A stretch of 17,799 nt of DNA, taken from NCBI GenBank assembly GCA_016839425.1, contig JAEOUI010000049.1, forward strand, positions 1 through 17,799, given 5' to 3'. The DNA is from Promethearchaeota archaeon (lineage in GTDB: Archaea > Asgardarchaeota > Lokiarchaeia > Sigynarchaeales > SOKP01). Shown here piece by piece: positions 6,529 to 11,973 of the stretch (position 1 is the stretch's first letter; every line of letters starts with the position of its first letter). The notes under the pieces were generated by a model. It saw only the letters and a list, made by a program, of their open reading frames with translations, did not search any database and was not told the DNA's origin. Both the position numbers and the translations under genes were made by a program.

Positions 6529-6933
6529 TTAGGATTTTTTTTTTTCGTATTGAGCGATGGCTCGTCGCAATGTTCGTACTGCTAATTCCGCACAGTGTTT
6601 ATGATCATCTGGTAATCCTCTTAAAGCCTGATCAATATCACTAGGTTTTAGATTTTTTGCTTCTATTAAAGTTTTTCCTTCAATAAGCAAGGTTGTCTGA
6701 CTTCCAGTCGCAACTGACGCACCACAACCGTCTGTTATGAATTGAGCTTTTTCGATCACATTATCTCGAATTTTTAAAAAGAAATTCATTGTATCTCCAC
6801 ATGGACCCAAATATTTTTGGGAAACGGATATTTCTTCTTCTGGAAGTTTTCCCCAATTTTTAGGATGTTGAAATAAATCTACAATATATTCGTTGTATTC
6901 CATTATTTCGTTTTGAATGATTTCTTGCTGCAA
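6529..6933 (-). CDS. IscU/NifU-N-type Fe-S cluster scaffold protein
   Basis: A scaffold on which [2Fe-2S]/[4Fe-4S] clusters are assembled before delivery. The family signature is intact: LFQHPKNWG (20-28), GPCGDTM with C45 and D47, DGCGASVATGSQ with C70, the GKTLIEA segment and GLPDDHKHCAELA with C114. These three Cys and the Asp are the cluster ligands. No cysteine desulfurase (IscS/SufS/NifS) is in the window. The start is uncertain. The listed start is a TTG with no ribosome binding site, and ATG at 6903 is the first ATG but also lacks one. The same frame stays open about 24 codons further upstream and encodes VPDPFDAFVNQLQQEI, which looks like protein. An AGGAG at 6996-7000 sits just after the stop of the mrp gene. 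A run of 11 A near the 3' end encodes the terminal lysines. Confidence 0.88.
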   Translation of the reverse strand: MQQEIIQNEIMEYNEYIVDLFQHPKNWGKLPEEEISVSQKYLGPCGDTMNFFLKIRDNVIEKAQFITDGCGASVATGSQTTLLIEGKTLIEAKNLKPSDIDQALRGLPDDHKHCAELAVRTLRRAIAQYEKKKS

Positions 6934-6995
6934 TTGATTAACGAAGGCGTCAAATGGATCAGGTACTTGATTTTTATCGCTTTTGTCTTGCTCGT

Positions 6996-7000
6996 CTCCT
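6996..7000 (-). promoter_or_regulatory. Strong ribosome binding site without an evident start codon
   Basis: AGGAG (minus strand) starts two bases after the mrp stop codon, as expected for translation of the next gene. No ATG, GTG or TTG follows at usable distance in the frame of the IscU-like protein. The first is the TTG 60 bases later. This suggests a non-standard start codon, or a sequence difference here, rather than the listed TTG start. Confidence 0.45.
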
Positions 7001-7001
7001 T

Positions 7002-7865
7002 TTATATCTTATCACCCGTTCTTTTTTCTAAAATTTCAATAATTTCATTCGTGATATTATTAAAGCTCTTAGAGCTTTTAGAATTTGGATACTTTAGAGT
7101 AAATGGTAAGCCGATATCTCCTTGTTGCCCTATTTCGGTTTCAAAAGGGATTTTTCCTAATAGTTTCACGTTAAAATCTTTAGCTGCCTTCTCGGCGCCC
7201 CCACTACCAAAAATATCAATCATGTGTCCACACTTAGAGCACTTAAAACCAGACATGTTCTCAACGATTCCTAGAACTTTTCTCTCCATTTTTTGTGCCA
7301 TACTTATTGTTTTTCTTGCATCCATAAGAGCCACTTCTTGAGGAGTCGTAACGACAATAACATTTTCGTCAGGTATTAATTGTAAGATGTCTAAAGTCTC
7401 ATCAGATGTACCCGGAGGCAAGTCACAAATTAAAAAATCTAAATCCCCCCATTCTGCCTCTCCTAAAAACTGTCGAACAGCCGTCATTTTAATAGGTCCC
7501 CTCCATACAACAGGACTATCTTGGTTCGGGATCAAAAAAGCCATACTCATTACTTTTATGTTTATTGGTCCTATTATGGGATAAAATAGATTTTTATCGG
7601 GATCAACTCTAGGTTTAAGGGTAGGATCAATACCTAACATTTTTACTACATTCGGACCGGTTATGTCTACATCTAAAATACCCGTTTTATAGCCCATACT
7701 GGCTAATTTTGTTGCTAAATTGACCGATACTGTAGTTTTTCCCACTCCACCTTTTCCAGATATAACTACAAGTTTATTTCTTATCTTATTAAGATTTTCT
7801 TTTATACTATCTTCTCTTTGTTTGATTAATTGTTGCTTTTCTTCAGGTGTTAATTCTTCTTGCAT
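7002..7865 (-). CDS. mrp: Mrp/NBP35-type Fe-S cluster carrier ATPase (ApbC)
   Basis: A 287-residue Mrp/NBP35 protein, a P-loop ATPase that carries a bridging [4Fe-4S] cluster between two subunits and transfers it to apo-proteins. It has a short charged N-terminal extension (1-29), the P-loop SGKGGVGKTT (36-45), LDVDITGPN (64-72), the Mrp-specific VMSMAFL and PVVWRGPIKMTAVRQF segments, DLPPGTSDETL, and the cluster-binding CxxC (C209, C212) in GFKCSKCGHMIDIFG. The final GIPF-like segment is KIPFETEIGQQGDIG. Unlike the two MinD paralogues further downstream it has no ferredoxin insert. GAGGT six bases before the ATG is an excellent ribosome binding site. It follows the OsmC-like gene by 40 bases and precedes the IscU-like gene, placing scaffold and carrier side by side. 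Confidence 0.94.
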   Translation of the reverse strand: MQEELTPEEKQQLIKQREDSIKENLNKIRNKLVVISGKGGVGKTTVSVNLATKLASMGYKTGILDVDITGPNVVKMLGIDPTLKPRVDPDKNLFYPIIGPINIKVMSMAFLIPNQDSPVVWRGPIKMTAVRQFLGEAEWGDLDFLICDLPPGTSDETLDILQLIPDENVIVVTTPQEVALMDARKTISMAQKMERKVLGIVENMSGFKCSKCGHMIDIFGSGGAEKAAKDFNVKLLGKIPFETEIGQQGDIGLPFTLKYPNSKSSKSFNNITNEIIEILEKRTGDKI

Positions 7866-7905
7866 TCTATAACCTCAAAAAAAAAAATAATGAATTGATT
7901 TTATA

Positions 7906-8406
7906 TTACGTTCTAATTTGTACTTTTGGAGTAATAGGGGAAGCACCACTCATATTAGTAATAATAGGACAATGTGAGAACACTTTCGCCATTAGCTCGT
8001 TAATTTTTTCTTCGCTAGCGTCAGCCTTGATCCTAACGACTGGTTCTAACTTGTCGTATCCAGCTAGCAAGTTATCGTCGATTCCAAAAATAGCCCCCAG
8101 ATTGATGTGCCCTCGTGAGTTCACGGTCATACTTTCGATTTTAATGTCCATTATTTTAGCCCAGAATTTCGTAACAGCTATTATACATGCTCCTATCGAT
8201 GTTAAAATAACAAGTAGGGGTGAGGGTCCTTCGTTTGTTCCATCAAGCCCTTCAGGAGCGTCTATTAATATATTAAAAGGTTTTGCTCCCATCGTACATT
8301 CTACTTGCATTCCATCATTGAGCATCTTGCACTCAACATTGAAATTTTTCTCCCCATTCTTTATGTCAGCCTTAATGGCTTCGTAAGTTTCTTTAAAACT
8401 TGGCAT
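7906..8406 (-). CDS. OsmC/Ohr-family protein
   Basis: A 166-residue OsmC-fold protein. The family contains thiol peroxidases that reduce organic hydroperoxides and related proteins of unknown role. The conserved Cys pair is present: C74 in LTSIGACIIAVTKFWA at the start of the long central helix, and C146 in FSHCPIITNMS. The GTNEGPSPLLVILTS segment before the first Cys matches the usual DxG..PSP.ELLLAALGAC pattern. About 25 residues of charged N-terminus precede the domain, and the variant EGPSPLLV lacks the usual acidic residue after the Pro. Redox repair of the oxygen-sensitive metal proteins encoded around it is a reasonable inference. The ribosome binding site GTGAT lies six bases before the ATG. 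A strong TATA box at 8544-8553 suggests its own promoter, so the run to the IscU-like gene may start here. Confidence 0.85.
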   Translation of the reverse strand: MPSFKETYEAIKADIKNGEKNFNVECKMLNDGMQVECTMGAKPFNILIDAPEGLDGTNEGPSPLLVILTSIGACIIAVTKFWAKIMDIKIESMTVNSRGHINLGAIFGIDDNLLAGYDKLEPVVRIKADASEEKINELMAKVFSHCPIITNMSGASPITPKVQIRT

Positions 8407-8543
8407 TTTTTATCACTTTTTTTAATTTCTTTTTTTGCATGATTTCATTTGGTTTTTAAATCATATTTTTTTTGTTTTTTTAATATTTTACAAGGGTTCT
8501 CAATTCAACACATAAACCCATTAAAAAGCGCAAATTTTTTCTG

Positions 8544-8553
8544 CTTTATATAA
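8544..8553 (-). promoter_or_regulatory. TATA box for the OsmC-like gene operon
   Basis: On the minus strand this reads TTATATAAAG, a near-ideal archaeal TATA box. It lies 138 bases upstream of the OsmC-like ATG in a 182-base gap, giving a long leader of about 110 bases rich in A. No GAAT-N4-ATTC palindrome is seen in this gap. Confidence 0.5.
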
Positions 8554-8588
8554 TTCTTTATTCCTTCTTAAAGGGTTTAATTCCACTT

Positions 8589-8990
8589 TTAGTGAACATG
8601 ATGATGATGACCCTCATCGGCTTCCGTGTGTATTTTTTCAACACCATATCCTTTTCCGCCCCCGGGAGTGCATGCACTCTCACCAGCTTCTAAAGTTCCA
8701 GCAAGGATTTTTTGAATGACTTCATCAATTGAACCAGAAACACCCATTATTACTTCGATACCATATTCGTGAAAAAATTGAATTGCTCTATGGCCCATTC
8801 CTCCTGTTATCATACATTTTGCACCAATTTCATTGATAAATTTAGGAATGCTCCCTACTTGATGTCCAGGATTTTGATAAATTTTTTTTTCTATTATTTC
8901 GTTATTTTCAATAGTTACAATAGTAAACTCGGGTGCGCGTCCGAAATGAGGACACACTTCATCAGTGTCAGTACTGATTGCATATATCAT
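8589..8990 (-). CDS. NifX/NifB-domain (orange-protein-like) metal-cluster protein A with His tail
   Basis: A 133-residue member of the dinitrogenase iron-molybdenum cofactor biosynthesis family. The N-terminal strand MIYAISTDTDEVCPHFGRAPEF carries C13 and the PHFGR motif (14-18). NPGHQVGSIPKFI, CMITGGMGHRAIQFF (59-73) and a GIEVIMGVSG strand follow. C107 lies in the SACTPGGGKGYG linker and the protein ends in a His-rich tail (H121, H128-H131, H133), a likely soft metal-binding arm. The layout is close to that of archaeal MTH1175-like proteins. It is the most upstream NifX-type gene on the minus strand. An almost perfect 22-bp operator-like palindrome directly abuts a TATA box in its promoter, so it is probably regulated with the DUF5320 gene. 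Whether it binds Mo, Cu, Fe or Ni cannot be told from sequence. Confidence 0.9.
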   Translation of the reverse strand: MIYAISTDTDEVCPHFGRAPEFTIVTIENNEIIEKKIYQNPGHQVGSIPKFINEIGAKCMITGGMGHRAIQFFHEYGIEVIMGVSGSIDEVIQKILAGTLEAGESACTPGGGKGYGVEKIHTEADEGHHHHVH

Positions 8991-9055
8991 TATTAGAACA
9001 CTTCTCTATTTTAGATGATTTTTTTTAAAAATCTAATAAAAATTAATGAAAGTAA

Positions 9056-9065
9056 GTATTTAAGC
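9056..9065 (-). promoter_or_regulatory. TATA box for NifX-like A
   Basis: On the minus strand GCTTAAATAC, followed by TTACTTTC. The same decanucleotide but for its last base (GCTTAAATAG, then TTACTTTT) precedes the first DUF5320 gene. It lies 66-75 bases before the ATG, giving a leader of roughly 40 bases. The palindrome at 9066-9087 begins at the adjacent base. Confidence 0.6.
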
Positions 9066-9087
9066 ATTATGAATAATAATTCATAAT
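9066..9087. promoter_or_regulatory. Operator-like palindrome, copy 2 (upstream of NifX-like A)
   Basis: Core GAAT-AATA-ATTC (9071-9082) with full outer arms ATTAT on the left and ATAAT on the right. Twenty of 22 positions obey dyad symmetry, making this the best copy in the window. It ends exactly where the GCTTAAATA box of NifX-like A begins. Confidence 0.65.
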
Positions 9088-9182
9088 CGATGCCATAAAT
9101 TAATAAATTTCAAAATTGATATGAAATTGTTAAATATATGCATTTAATTATCAATTTGAAGCAAGAAAATAATTTTATAATG

Positions 9183-9527
9183 TTATAATTGTTTAATCAC
9201 ATATCTTAGGATTTTTTCGTTGAAAGTGCCAACCAAAATTCCTTTAGAAACAACAGTTTCACCATACATTACAATATTATCGTCGTAGATCTTTCCGTTT
9301 TTAAAGAAAATTAAAACAGGAACAGAGCATATTCCAAGGTTAACAGCTAATTTTGATATACATCCAATATCAATTTCATCATAGCTAATATTACTTTCCT
9401 CAGACATTTTTCTCAAAATTATTGAAAGATTTTTACATGACTTACACCATTTTGATCCTATTTGTAGTATATATATACCATTTTTTGGAACATTAATGCC
9501 ATGTTCATCGAGATTGATTGTACTCAT
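9183..9527 (-). CDS. Thioredoxin-like thiol-disulfide protein
   Basis: A small thioredoxin-fold protein with the active-site motif WCKSCK (the CxxC) after the GIYILQIGSKW strand. A SVPVLIFFKNGK segment supplies the cis-Pro of the fold. I start it at the ATG at 9527 (MSTINLDEHG), giving 114 residues. A longer frame beginning at a TTG at 9572 would add a 15-residue N-terminus that looks non-homologous. The active-site dipeptide Lys-Ser is unlike the classic Gly-Pro, suggesting a dedicated reductase rather than a general thioredoxin. Two further Cys (in IGCISK and GICSVP) are present. It is divergent from the DUF5320 gene across a region with two operator-like palindromes, so it probably belongs to the same regulon and may keep thiols of the metal-cluster proteins reduced. 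No matching thioredoxin reductase is in the window. Confidence 0.82.
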   Translation of the reverse strand: MSTINLDEHGINVPKNGIYILQIGSKWCKSCKNLSIILRKMSEESNISYDEIDIGCISKLAVNLGICSVPVLIFFKNGKIYDDNIVMYGETVVSKGILVGTFNEKILRYVIKQL

Positions 9528-9640
9528 AAGAAAAACGCTCAATTTTAAGTTTTTATTAAAATAGGTTCCCAAATAATCATATTGTATGACGATTTAATAA
9601 AGTTTAATAAGATCCCTTAATATCTAGAATACATCTTAGT

Positions 9641-9652
9641 GAATATATATTC
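9641..9652. promoter_or_regulatory. Operator-like palindrome, copy 3 (thioredoxin/DUF5320 divergent region)
   Basis: GAAT-ATAT-ATTC, a perfect palindrome continued by ATAATA on the right. It lies on the thioredoxin-side half of the divergent intergenic region, 114 bases from the chosen thioredoxin start. Confidence 0.5.
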
Positions 9653-9700
9653 ATAATATACTCTTTAATAGAATATTTAATGGATTCTTTCCATTTATTC

Positions 9701-9714
9701 TGAATAATTATTCA
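9701..9714. promoter_or_regulatory. Operator-like palindrome, copy 4 (upstream of DUF5320-1)
   Basis: TGAAT-AATT-ATTCA, a perfect 14-bp palindrome. The GCTTAAATAG box begins five bases after the final C of its ATTC half-site, the same distance as at NifX-like A. Confidence 0.6.
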
Positions 9715-9718
9715 AAAC

Positions 9719-9728
9719 GCTTAAATAG
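9719..9728 (+). promoter_or_regulatory. TATA box for DUF5320-1
   Basis: GCTTAAATAG followed by TTACTTTT, nearly the same as the NifX-like A promoter. Transcription would start near 9750, giving a leader of about 28 bases that contains the ribosome binding site GGTGA (GTGGTGAAA, eleven bases before the ATG). Confidence 0.6.
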
Positions 9729-9778
9729 TTACTTTTACTATAGTGTTATAGATATAAAAAAGTGGTGAAATATTAAAA

Positions 9779-10150
9779 ATGCCTGGTGGAGATAGAACGG
9801 GACCTGCGGGATTAGGATCGAGATCTGGTAGGGGTTTGGGGTATTGTTCTGGATTTGAGAGCCCAGGATTTACTAAAACTCCTGGTAGGTTTTGGCGTGG
9901 TGGGTTTGGAGGTATTTTTCCTCAAAGTAGAAACTTTGGAAGAGGAAGAGGGCGAAGATGGTGGCCAAGAGAATTTATTTATTACAATCCAAACATCCAA
10001 CCATATACTAATCCAACAGAATGGAGTCCCGAACAAAATCTTGCCTTTTTAAAGCAAGAAAAAGAATACCTAAACAATGAAATACAAACTTTAAAAGAAA
10101 GGTACGACGAAATATTAAAACAAATAGAGAATTACGATAAAAAGGAATAG
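9779..10150 (+). CDS. DUF5320-type glycine/arginine-rich protein with C-terminal coiled coil
   Basis: A 123-residue protein starting MPGGDRTGPAGLGSRSGRGLGYC, the hallmark N-terminus of DUF5320 small proteins (MPxxDGTGP...GRGxGxC). A Gly/Arg/Phe/Trp-rich low-complexity middle follows (FWRGGFGGIFPQ, GRGRGRRWWPRE). From about residue 80, NLAFLKQEKEYLNNEIQTLKERYDEILKQIENY forms a clear heptad coiled coil. The family has no established biochemical function but is repeatedly found beside NifX/NifB-domain proteins and MinD-ferredoxin ATPases, as here. The single Cys (C23) is conserved in the shorter paralogue downstream. A palindrome-TATA arrangement and a GGTGA ribosome binding site precede it, and a T-rich terminator follows. 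It may be an adaptor that oligomerises metal-cluster proteins, but this is inference. Confidence 0.85.
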   Translation: MPGGDRTGPAGLGSRSGRGLGYCSGFESPGFTKTPGRFWRGGFGGIFPQSRNFGRGRGRRWWPREFIYYNPNIQPYTNPTEWSPEQNLAFLKQEKEYLNNEIQTLKERYDEILKQIENYDKKE

Positions 10151-10154
10151 CAGC

Positions 10155-10205
10155 GATTTTTTCCTTTTTTATCTTATTTTATTTTTTATTTTCATTATTT
10201 TTTAA
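10155..10205 (+). terminator. T-rich terminator after DUF5320-1
   Basis: Directly after the TAG, this stretch is more than 70 percent T, with several runs of four to six T. That is the usual archaeal intrinsic termination signal, and it separates DUF5320-1 from the next promoter region. Confidence 0.6.
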
Positions 10206-10224
10206 AGATATTTAATTTTATTAT

Positions 10225-10236
10225 GAATAATTATCC
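10225..10236. promoter_or_regulatory. Operator-like palindrome, copy 5 (upstream of DUF5320-2)
   Basis: GAAT-AATT-ATCC, one mismatch from GAAT-N4-ATTC, with the full left arm ATTAT. First of three copies in the 215-base gap between the two DUF5320 genes. Confidence 0.45.
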
Positions 10237-10285
10237 ATATCAAAATAATAATAATAGTTTTTAAACTCATTATTTTCGCGATTAT

Positions 10286-10297
10286 GAATAAATATTC
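10286..10297. promoter_or_regulatory. Operator-like palindrome, copy 6 (upstream of DUF5320-2)
   Basis: GAAT-AAAT-ATTC, with perfect half-sites and left arm ATTAT. It runs into CGCTATATTTA, which could be the TATA box of DUF5320-2, giving a leader of about 35 bases. Confidence 0.55.
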
Positions 10298-10308
10298 GCT
10301 ATATTTAT

Positions 10309-10320
10309 TAATGATTATTC
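10309..10320. promoter_or_regulatory. Degenerate operator-like half palindrome upstream of DUF5320-2
   Basis: TAAT-GATT-ATTC followed by ATTA: one mismatch in the left half-site. It shares GATTATTCAT with copy 1. It lies 23 bases after copy 6 (centre to centre), roughly two helical turns, so a second dimer could bind on the same face. Confidence 0.4.
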
Positions 10321-10365
10321 ATTATTTCTTCATAACTATAATATTATCATAAAAAAGGTCTACGT

Positions 10366-10539
10366 ATGCCTAGAAGAGATGGAACTGGTCCTTCCGGAAA
10401 GGGACCAAAAACTGGACGAGGACTTGGAAATTGCTCTGACAATAATTCAGCAAAAAAAAATGATACTAATAACGAAACATCTAAAAGTAATAGAATGGGC
10501 ATGACTAGGCGAAATAAAAGGGGTTCGAGAAGACCTTAA
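10366..10539 (+). CDS. Short DUF5320-type protein (paralogue without coiled coil)
   Basis: A 57-residue gene. The N-terminus MPRRDGTGPSGKGPKTGRGL continues with GNC and matches DUF5320-1 closely, including the single Cys at position 23. After that comes only a polar, Asn/Lys-rich stretch (NNSAKKNDTNNETSKSNR) and a basic end (TRRNKRGSRRP). The aromatic middle and coiled coil of DUF5320-1 are absent, so it keeps only the family's N-terminal motif. AAGGTC ends six bases before the ATG as a weak ribosome binding site. Three operator-like palindromes precede it. It is 46 bases upstream of the small zinc-type protein and probably starts a three-gene unit with the DtxR-like regulator. Function is unknown. 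Confidence 0.78.
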   Translation: MPRRDGTGPSGKGPKTGRGLGNCSDNNSAKKNDTNNETSKSNRMGMTRRNKRGSRRP

Positions 10540-10585
10540 CGAATTTAGAATCTTCTTAGTCATTTCAACATTAAAAGGAATTAAA

Positions 10586-10771
10586 GTGATAAAAAATTTG
10601 AATTTAGCTGAATTTGGATTTGATTTCAAGAATAAATATCAGGTAAGTGGTAAACCTAAACTCTGCTGGTCCTGCATAAAGAAATACGAAACAGGACACA
10701 GGGTAAATAGCAGGATAAAAATGCGTAGGATATTTTTTTGTAAGGATTGTTTGGACAATTTGTCCAAATAA
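10586..10771 (+). CDS. Small CxxC/CxxC (zinc- or iron-binding) protein
   Basis: A 61-residue basic protein with C27-x2-C30 (LCWSCIKKY) and C52-x2-C55 (FFCKDCLDN), a four-Cys arrangement typical of a zinc ribbon or rubredoxin-like knuckle. I do not recognise the family. It starts with GTG; AAAAGGAA ends six bases upstream, making this start convincing. A T-rich stretch follows the stop but may not terminate fully, since the DtxR-like gene begins 36 bases later on the same strand. Being between a DUF5320 protein and a metal-dependent regulator, it may be a metal-handling or DNA/RNA-binding accessory. Confidence 0.7.
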   Translation: MIKNLNLAEFGFDFKNKYQVSGKPKLCWSCIKKYETGHRVNSRIKMRRIFFCKDCLDNLSK

Positions 10772-10807
10772 TTTTTTTTATTTTCAAACAAAGAGGAAGA
10801 AAAAAGA

Positions 10808-11185
10808 ATGGAACATTTTTCGGAATCCATTGAAGATTATTTGAAGGCCATCTACATTATTTCAAAAAAGAAAAAGGGTGGTTGGGTCTGTAACAGTGAG
10901 ATTGCTGCTTTTTTAAATGTAAATCCTGCTTCTGTTAGTACAATGTTACATAAATTAAAAGAAAAAAAAATGATCCATTGGAAACCTCGATCTTCTCTAA
11001 GATTAAAACCAAAAGGTAAGGAGATTGCACAAAAACTCGTTCAAAATTACAATAACTTGTTTATTTTCTTCAAAAAAGTTTTGGGTGTGAAAAACAAGTC
11101 CTTATTAGAGCAAATCTGTTGTAAGATAGAACATATTTTACCTTGTGATGCTTCAAATGCTCTCTTGAAATTAGATTCCTTTTAA
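10808..11185 (+). CDS. DtxR-family metal-dependent transcriptional regulator, short form
   Basis: A 125-residue protein with the DtxR/MntR layout. The N-terminal winged helix includes SIEDYLKAIYIIS (7-19), the recognition helix NVNPASVSTMLHKLKEKKMI (37-56) and wing RSSLRLKPKGKEIAQKL. A short dimerisation domain ends in CCKIEHILP (104-112). Metal ligands partly match DtxR: D10 (equivalent to Met10 of DtxR and Asp8 of MntR), C105, E108 and H109 line up with the DtxR primary site. The His expected in the long helix (H79 in DtxR) appears to be Tyr81. There is no SH3/FeoA domain. Family members repress or activate metal transport and Fe-S genes when iron or manganese binds. It is the best in-window candidate to bind the repeated GAAT-N4-ATTC palindromes, together with DUF134. 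It closes a small plus-strand unit and converges on the metallo-beta-lactamase gene. Confidence 0.85.
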   Translation: MEHFSESIEDYLKAIYIISKKKKGGWVCNSEIAAFLNVNPASVSTMLHKLKEKKMIHWKPRSSLRLKPKGKEIAQKLVQNYNNLFIFFKKVLGVKNKSLLEQICCKIEHILPCDASNALLKLDSF

Positions 11186-11215
11186 ATCATTTAACTGATT
11201 TTTAATTTTTGTTAT
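11186..11215 (+). terminator. Weak T-rich terminator after the DtxR-like gene
   Basis: After the TAA the plus strand has T-runs of five (TTTTTAATTTTTG) within 30 bases, placed between convergent genes. No clear hairpin. Confidence 0.35.
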
Positions 11216-11250
11216 ATGATGTTTATAATACTGTTCATAATGCTAGTATC

Positions 11251-11937
11251 TTAAAATTGAAAAATCTTTCCAACACAAGCTTCTTTGAAAAAGAGAGGAT
11301 ATCTTTCTTTAATCATCTGTCTATGTTGAGTACAATGACAAGCTCCTATGATTTTTATCCCTTCAAGAAGAGAATATTTTCTGAATCCATGAAGCCCACC
11401 AAAGAGGGCAATAATTTCGTTCAATTCGCGAGCTGCTGAGAGAAAAAATTCCAAACCTGGATGTGTACATCCAACCAACATTACTATTTTTTTAGATTTA
11501 GTTTTTAAGAACAAGGCTTGTTCCTTGATCGCATTACCAAATTGTCCTGATGTCATGATATTCGGTTTAAATTCATTGTTTTTTCCTACGCTTTTCACTT
11601 CCAAGCTTGGAAATGCGTCTTTATATCGATTTCTAGCGGCCTCTGGGACAATTAATTGAAAATCTTGATTTTTTTTACTAAGCTCAAAAATACCACCAGC
11701 GTGATCAAAATGATCATGTGAAATTACAACTGTGTTTATTTCCGTGGGATCGGTTCCTGCAAGTTTCAAGTTATGAAGAAGAATTTTTCCATTTGATCCC
11801 GTATCGAAGAGCATCCGATCATTGGTTATTATGTCAATAATAAGGACTGAGAACCCAAAATCCATTTTATATCCTTCTATGGCACAAATATCGTCGTAGA
11901 CTATCTGAATTTTGAATGATGTCCCTTTTTCTTCCAT
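11251..11937 (-). CDS. Metallo-beta-lactamase-fold hydrolase, MJ0301/COG1237-like (short)
   Basis: A 228-residue MBL-fold protein. The metal motif SHDHFDHAGG gives H74, H76, D78 and H79. LFDTG (D45) precedes it. GCTHPGLEFF (H159), FGGLHGF (H183) and GACHCTQHR (H201) supply the remaining ligands. Archaeal proteins of this group are annotated as 7,8-dihydropterin-6-methyl-4-(beta-D-ribofuranosyl)-aminobenzene-5'-phosphate synthase, a methanopterin-pathway enzyme, but many paralogues have unknown substrates. It is therefore called only to family level. The ribosome binding site is GATGA, four bases before the ATG. A second, longer MBL gene lies 36 bases upstream on the same strand, so the pair is likely co-transcribed. 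Confidence 0.87.
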   Translation of the reverse strand: MEEKGTSFKIQIVYDDICAIEGYKMDFGFSVLIIDIITNDRMLFDTGSNGKILLHNLKLAGTDPTEINTVVISHDHFDHAGGIFELSKKNQDFQLIVPEAARNRYKDAFPSLEVKSVGKNNEFKPNIMTSGQFGNAIKEQALFLKTKSKKIVMLVGCTHPGLEFFLSAARELNEIIALFGGLHGFRKYSLLEGIKIIGACHCTQHRQMIKERYPLFFKEACVGKIFQF

Positions 11938-11973
11938 TTTTCATCAATTAAACATTTTTAAAAAAAATATTAA

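Noticed and set aside
6913..7341. A 142-residue plus-strand open frame opposite the mrp and IscU-like genes
   Set aside because: It is hydrophobic only because it mirrors the antisense of well-conserved genes, has no ribosome binding site, and overlaps the true coding strand completely.
7846..8386. A 179-residue plus-strand frame opposite the OsmC-like gene
   Set aside because: Antisense shadow of a conserved family protein with its Cys pair; no start signals.
3116..8990. Nitrogen-fixation (nif) cluster
   Set aside because: NifX and NifU-like domains are present but there is no nifH, nifD, nifK, nifE, nifN or radical-SAM nifB. The same domains are common in non-diazotrophic anaerobes.
9812..10052. 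Overlapping frames on both strands in DUF5320-1
   Set aside because: They arise from the low-complexity Gly/Arg region; the listed frame has the family N-terminus, promoter and ribosome binding site.
9060..10330. A CRISPR array formed by the repeated palindromes
   Set aside because: The copies are short, degenerate, unevenly spaced and placed in promoters with genes between them. There are no regular spacers and no cas genes.
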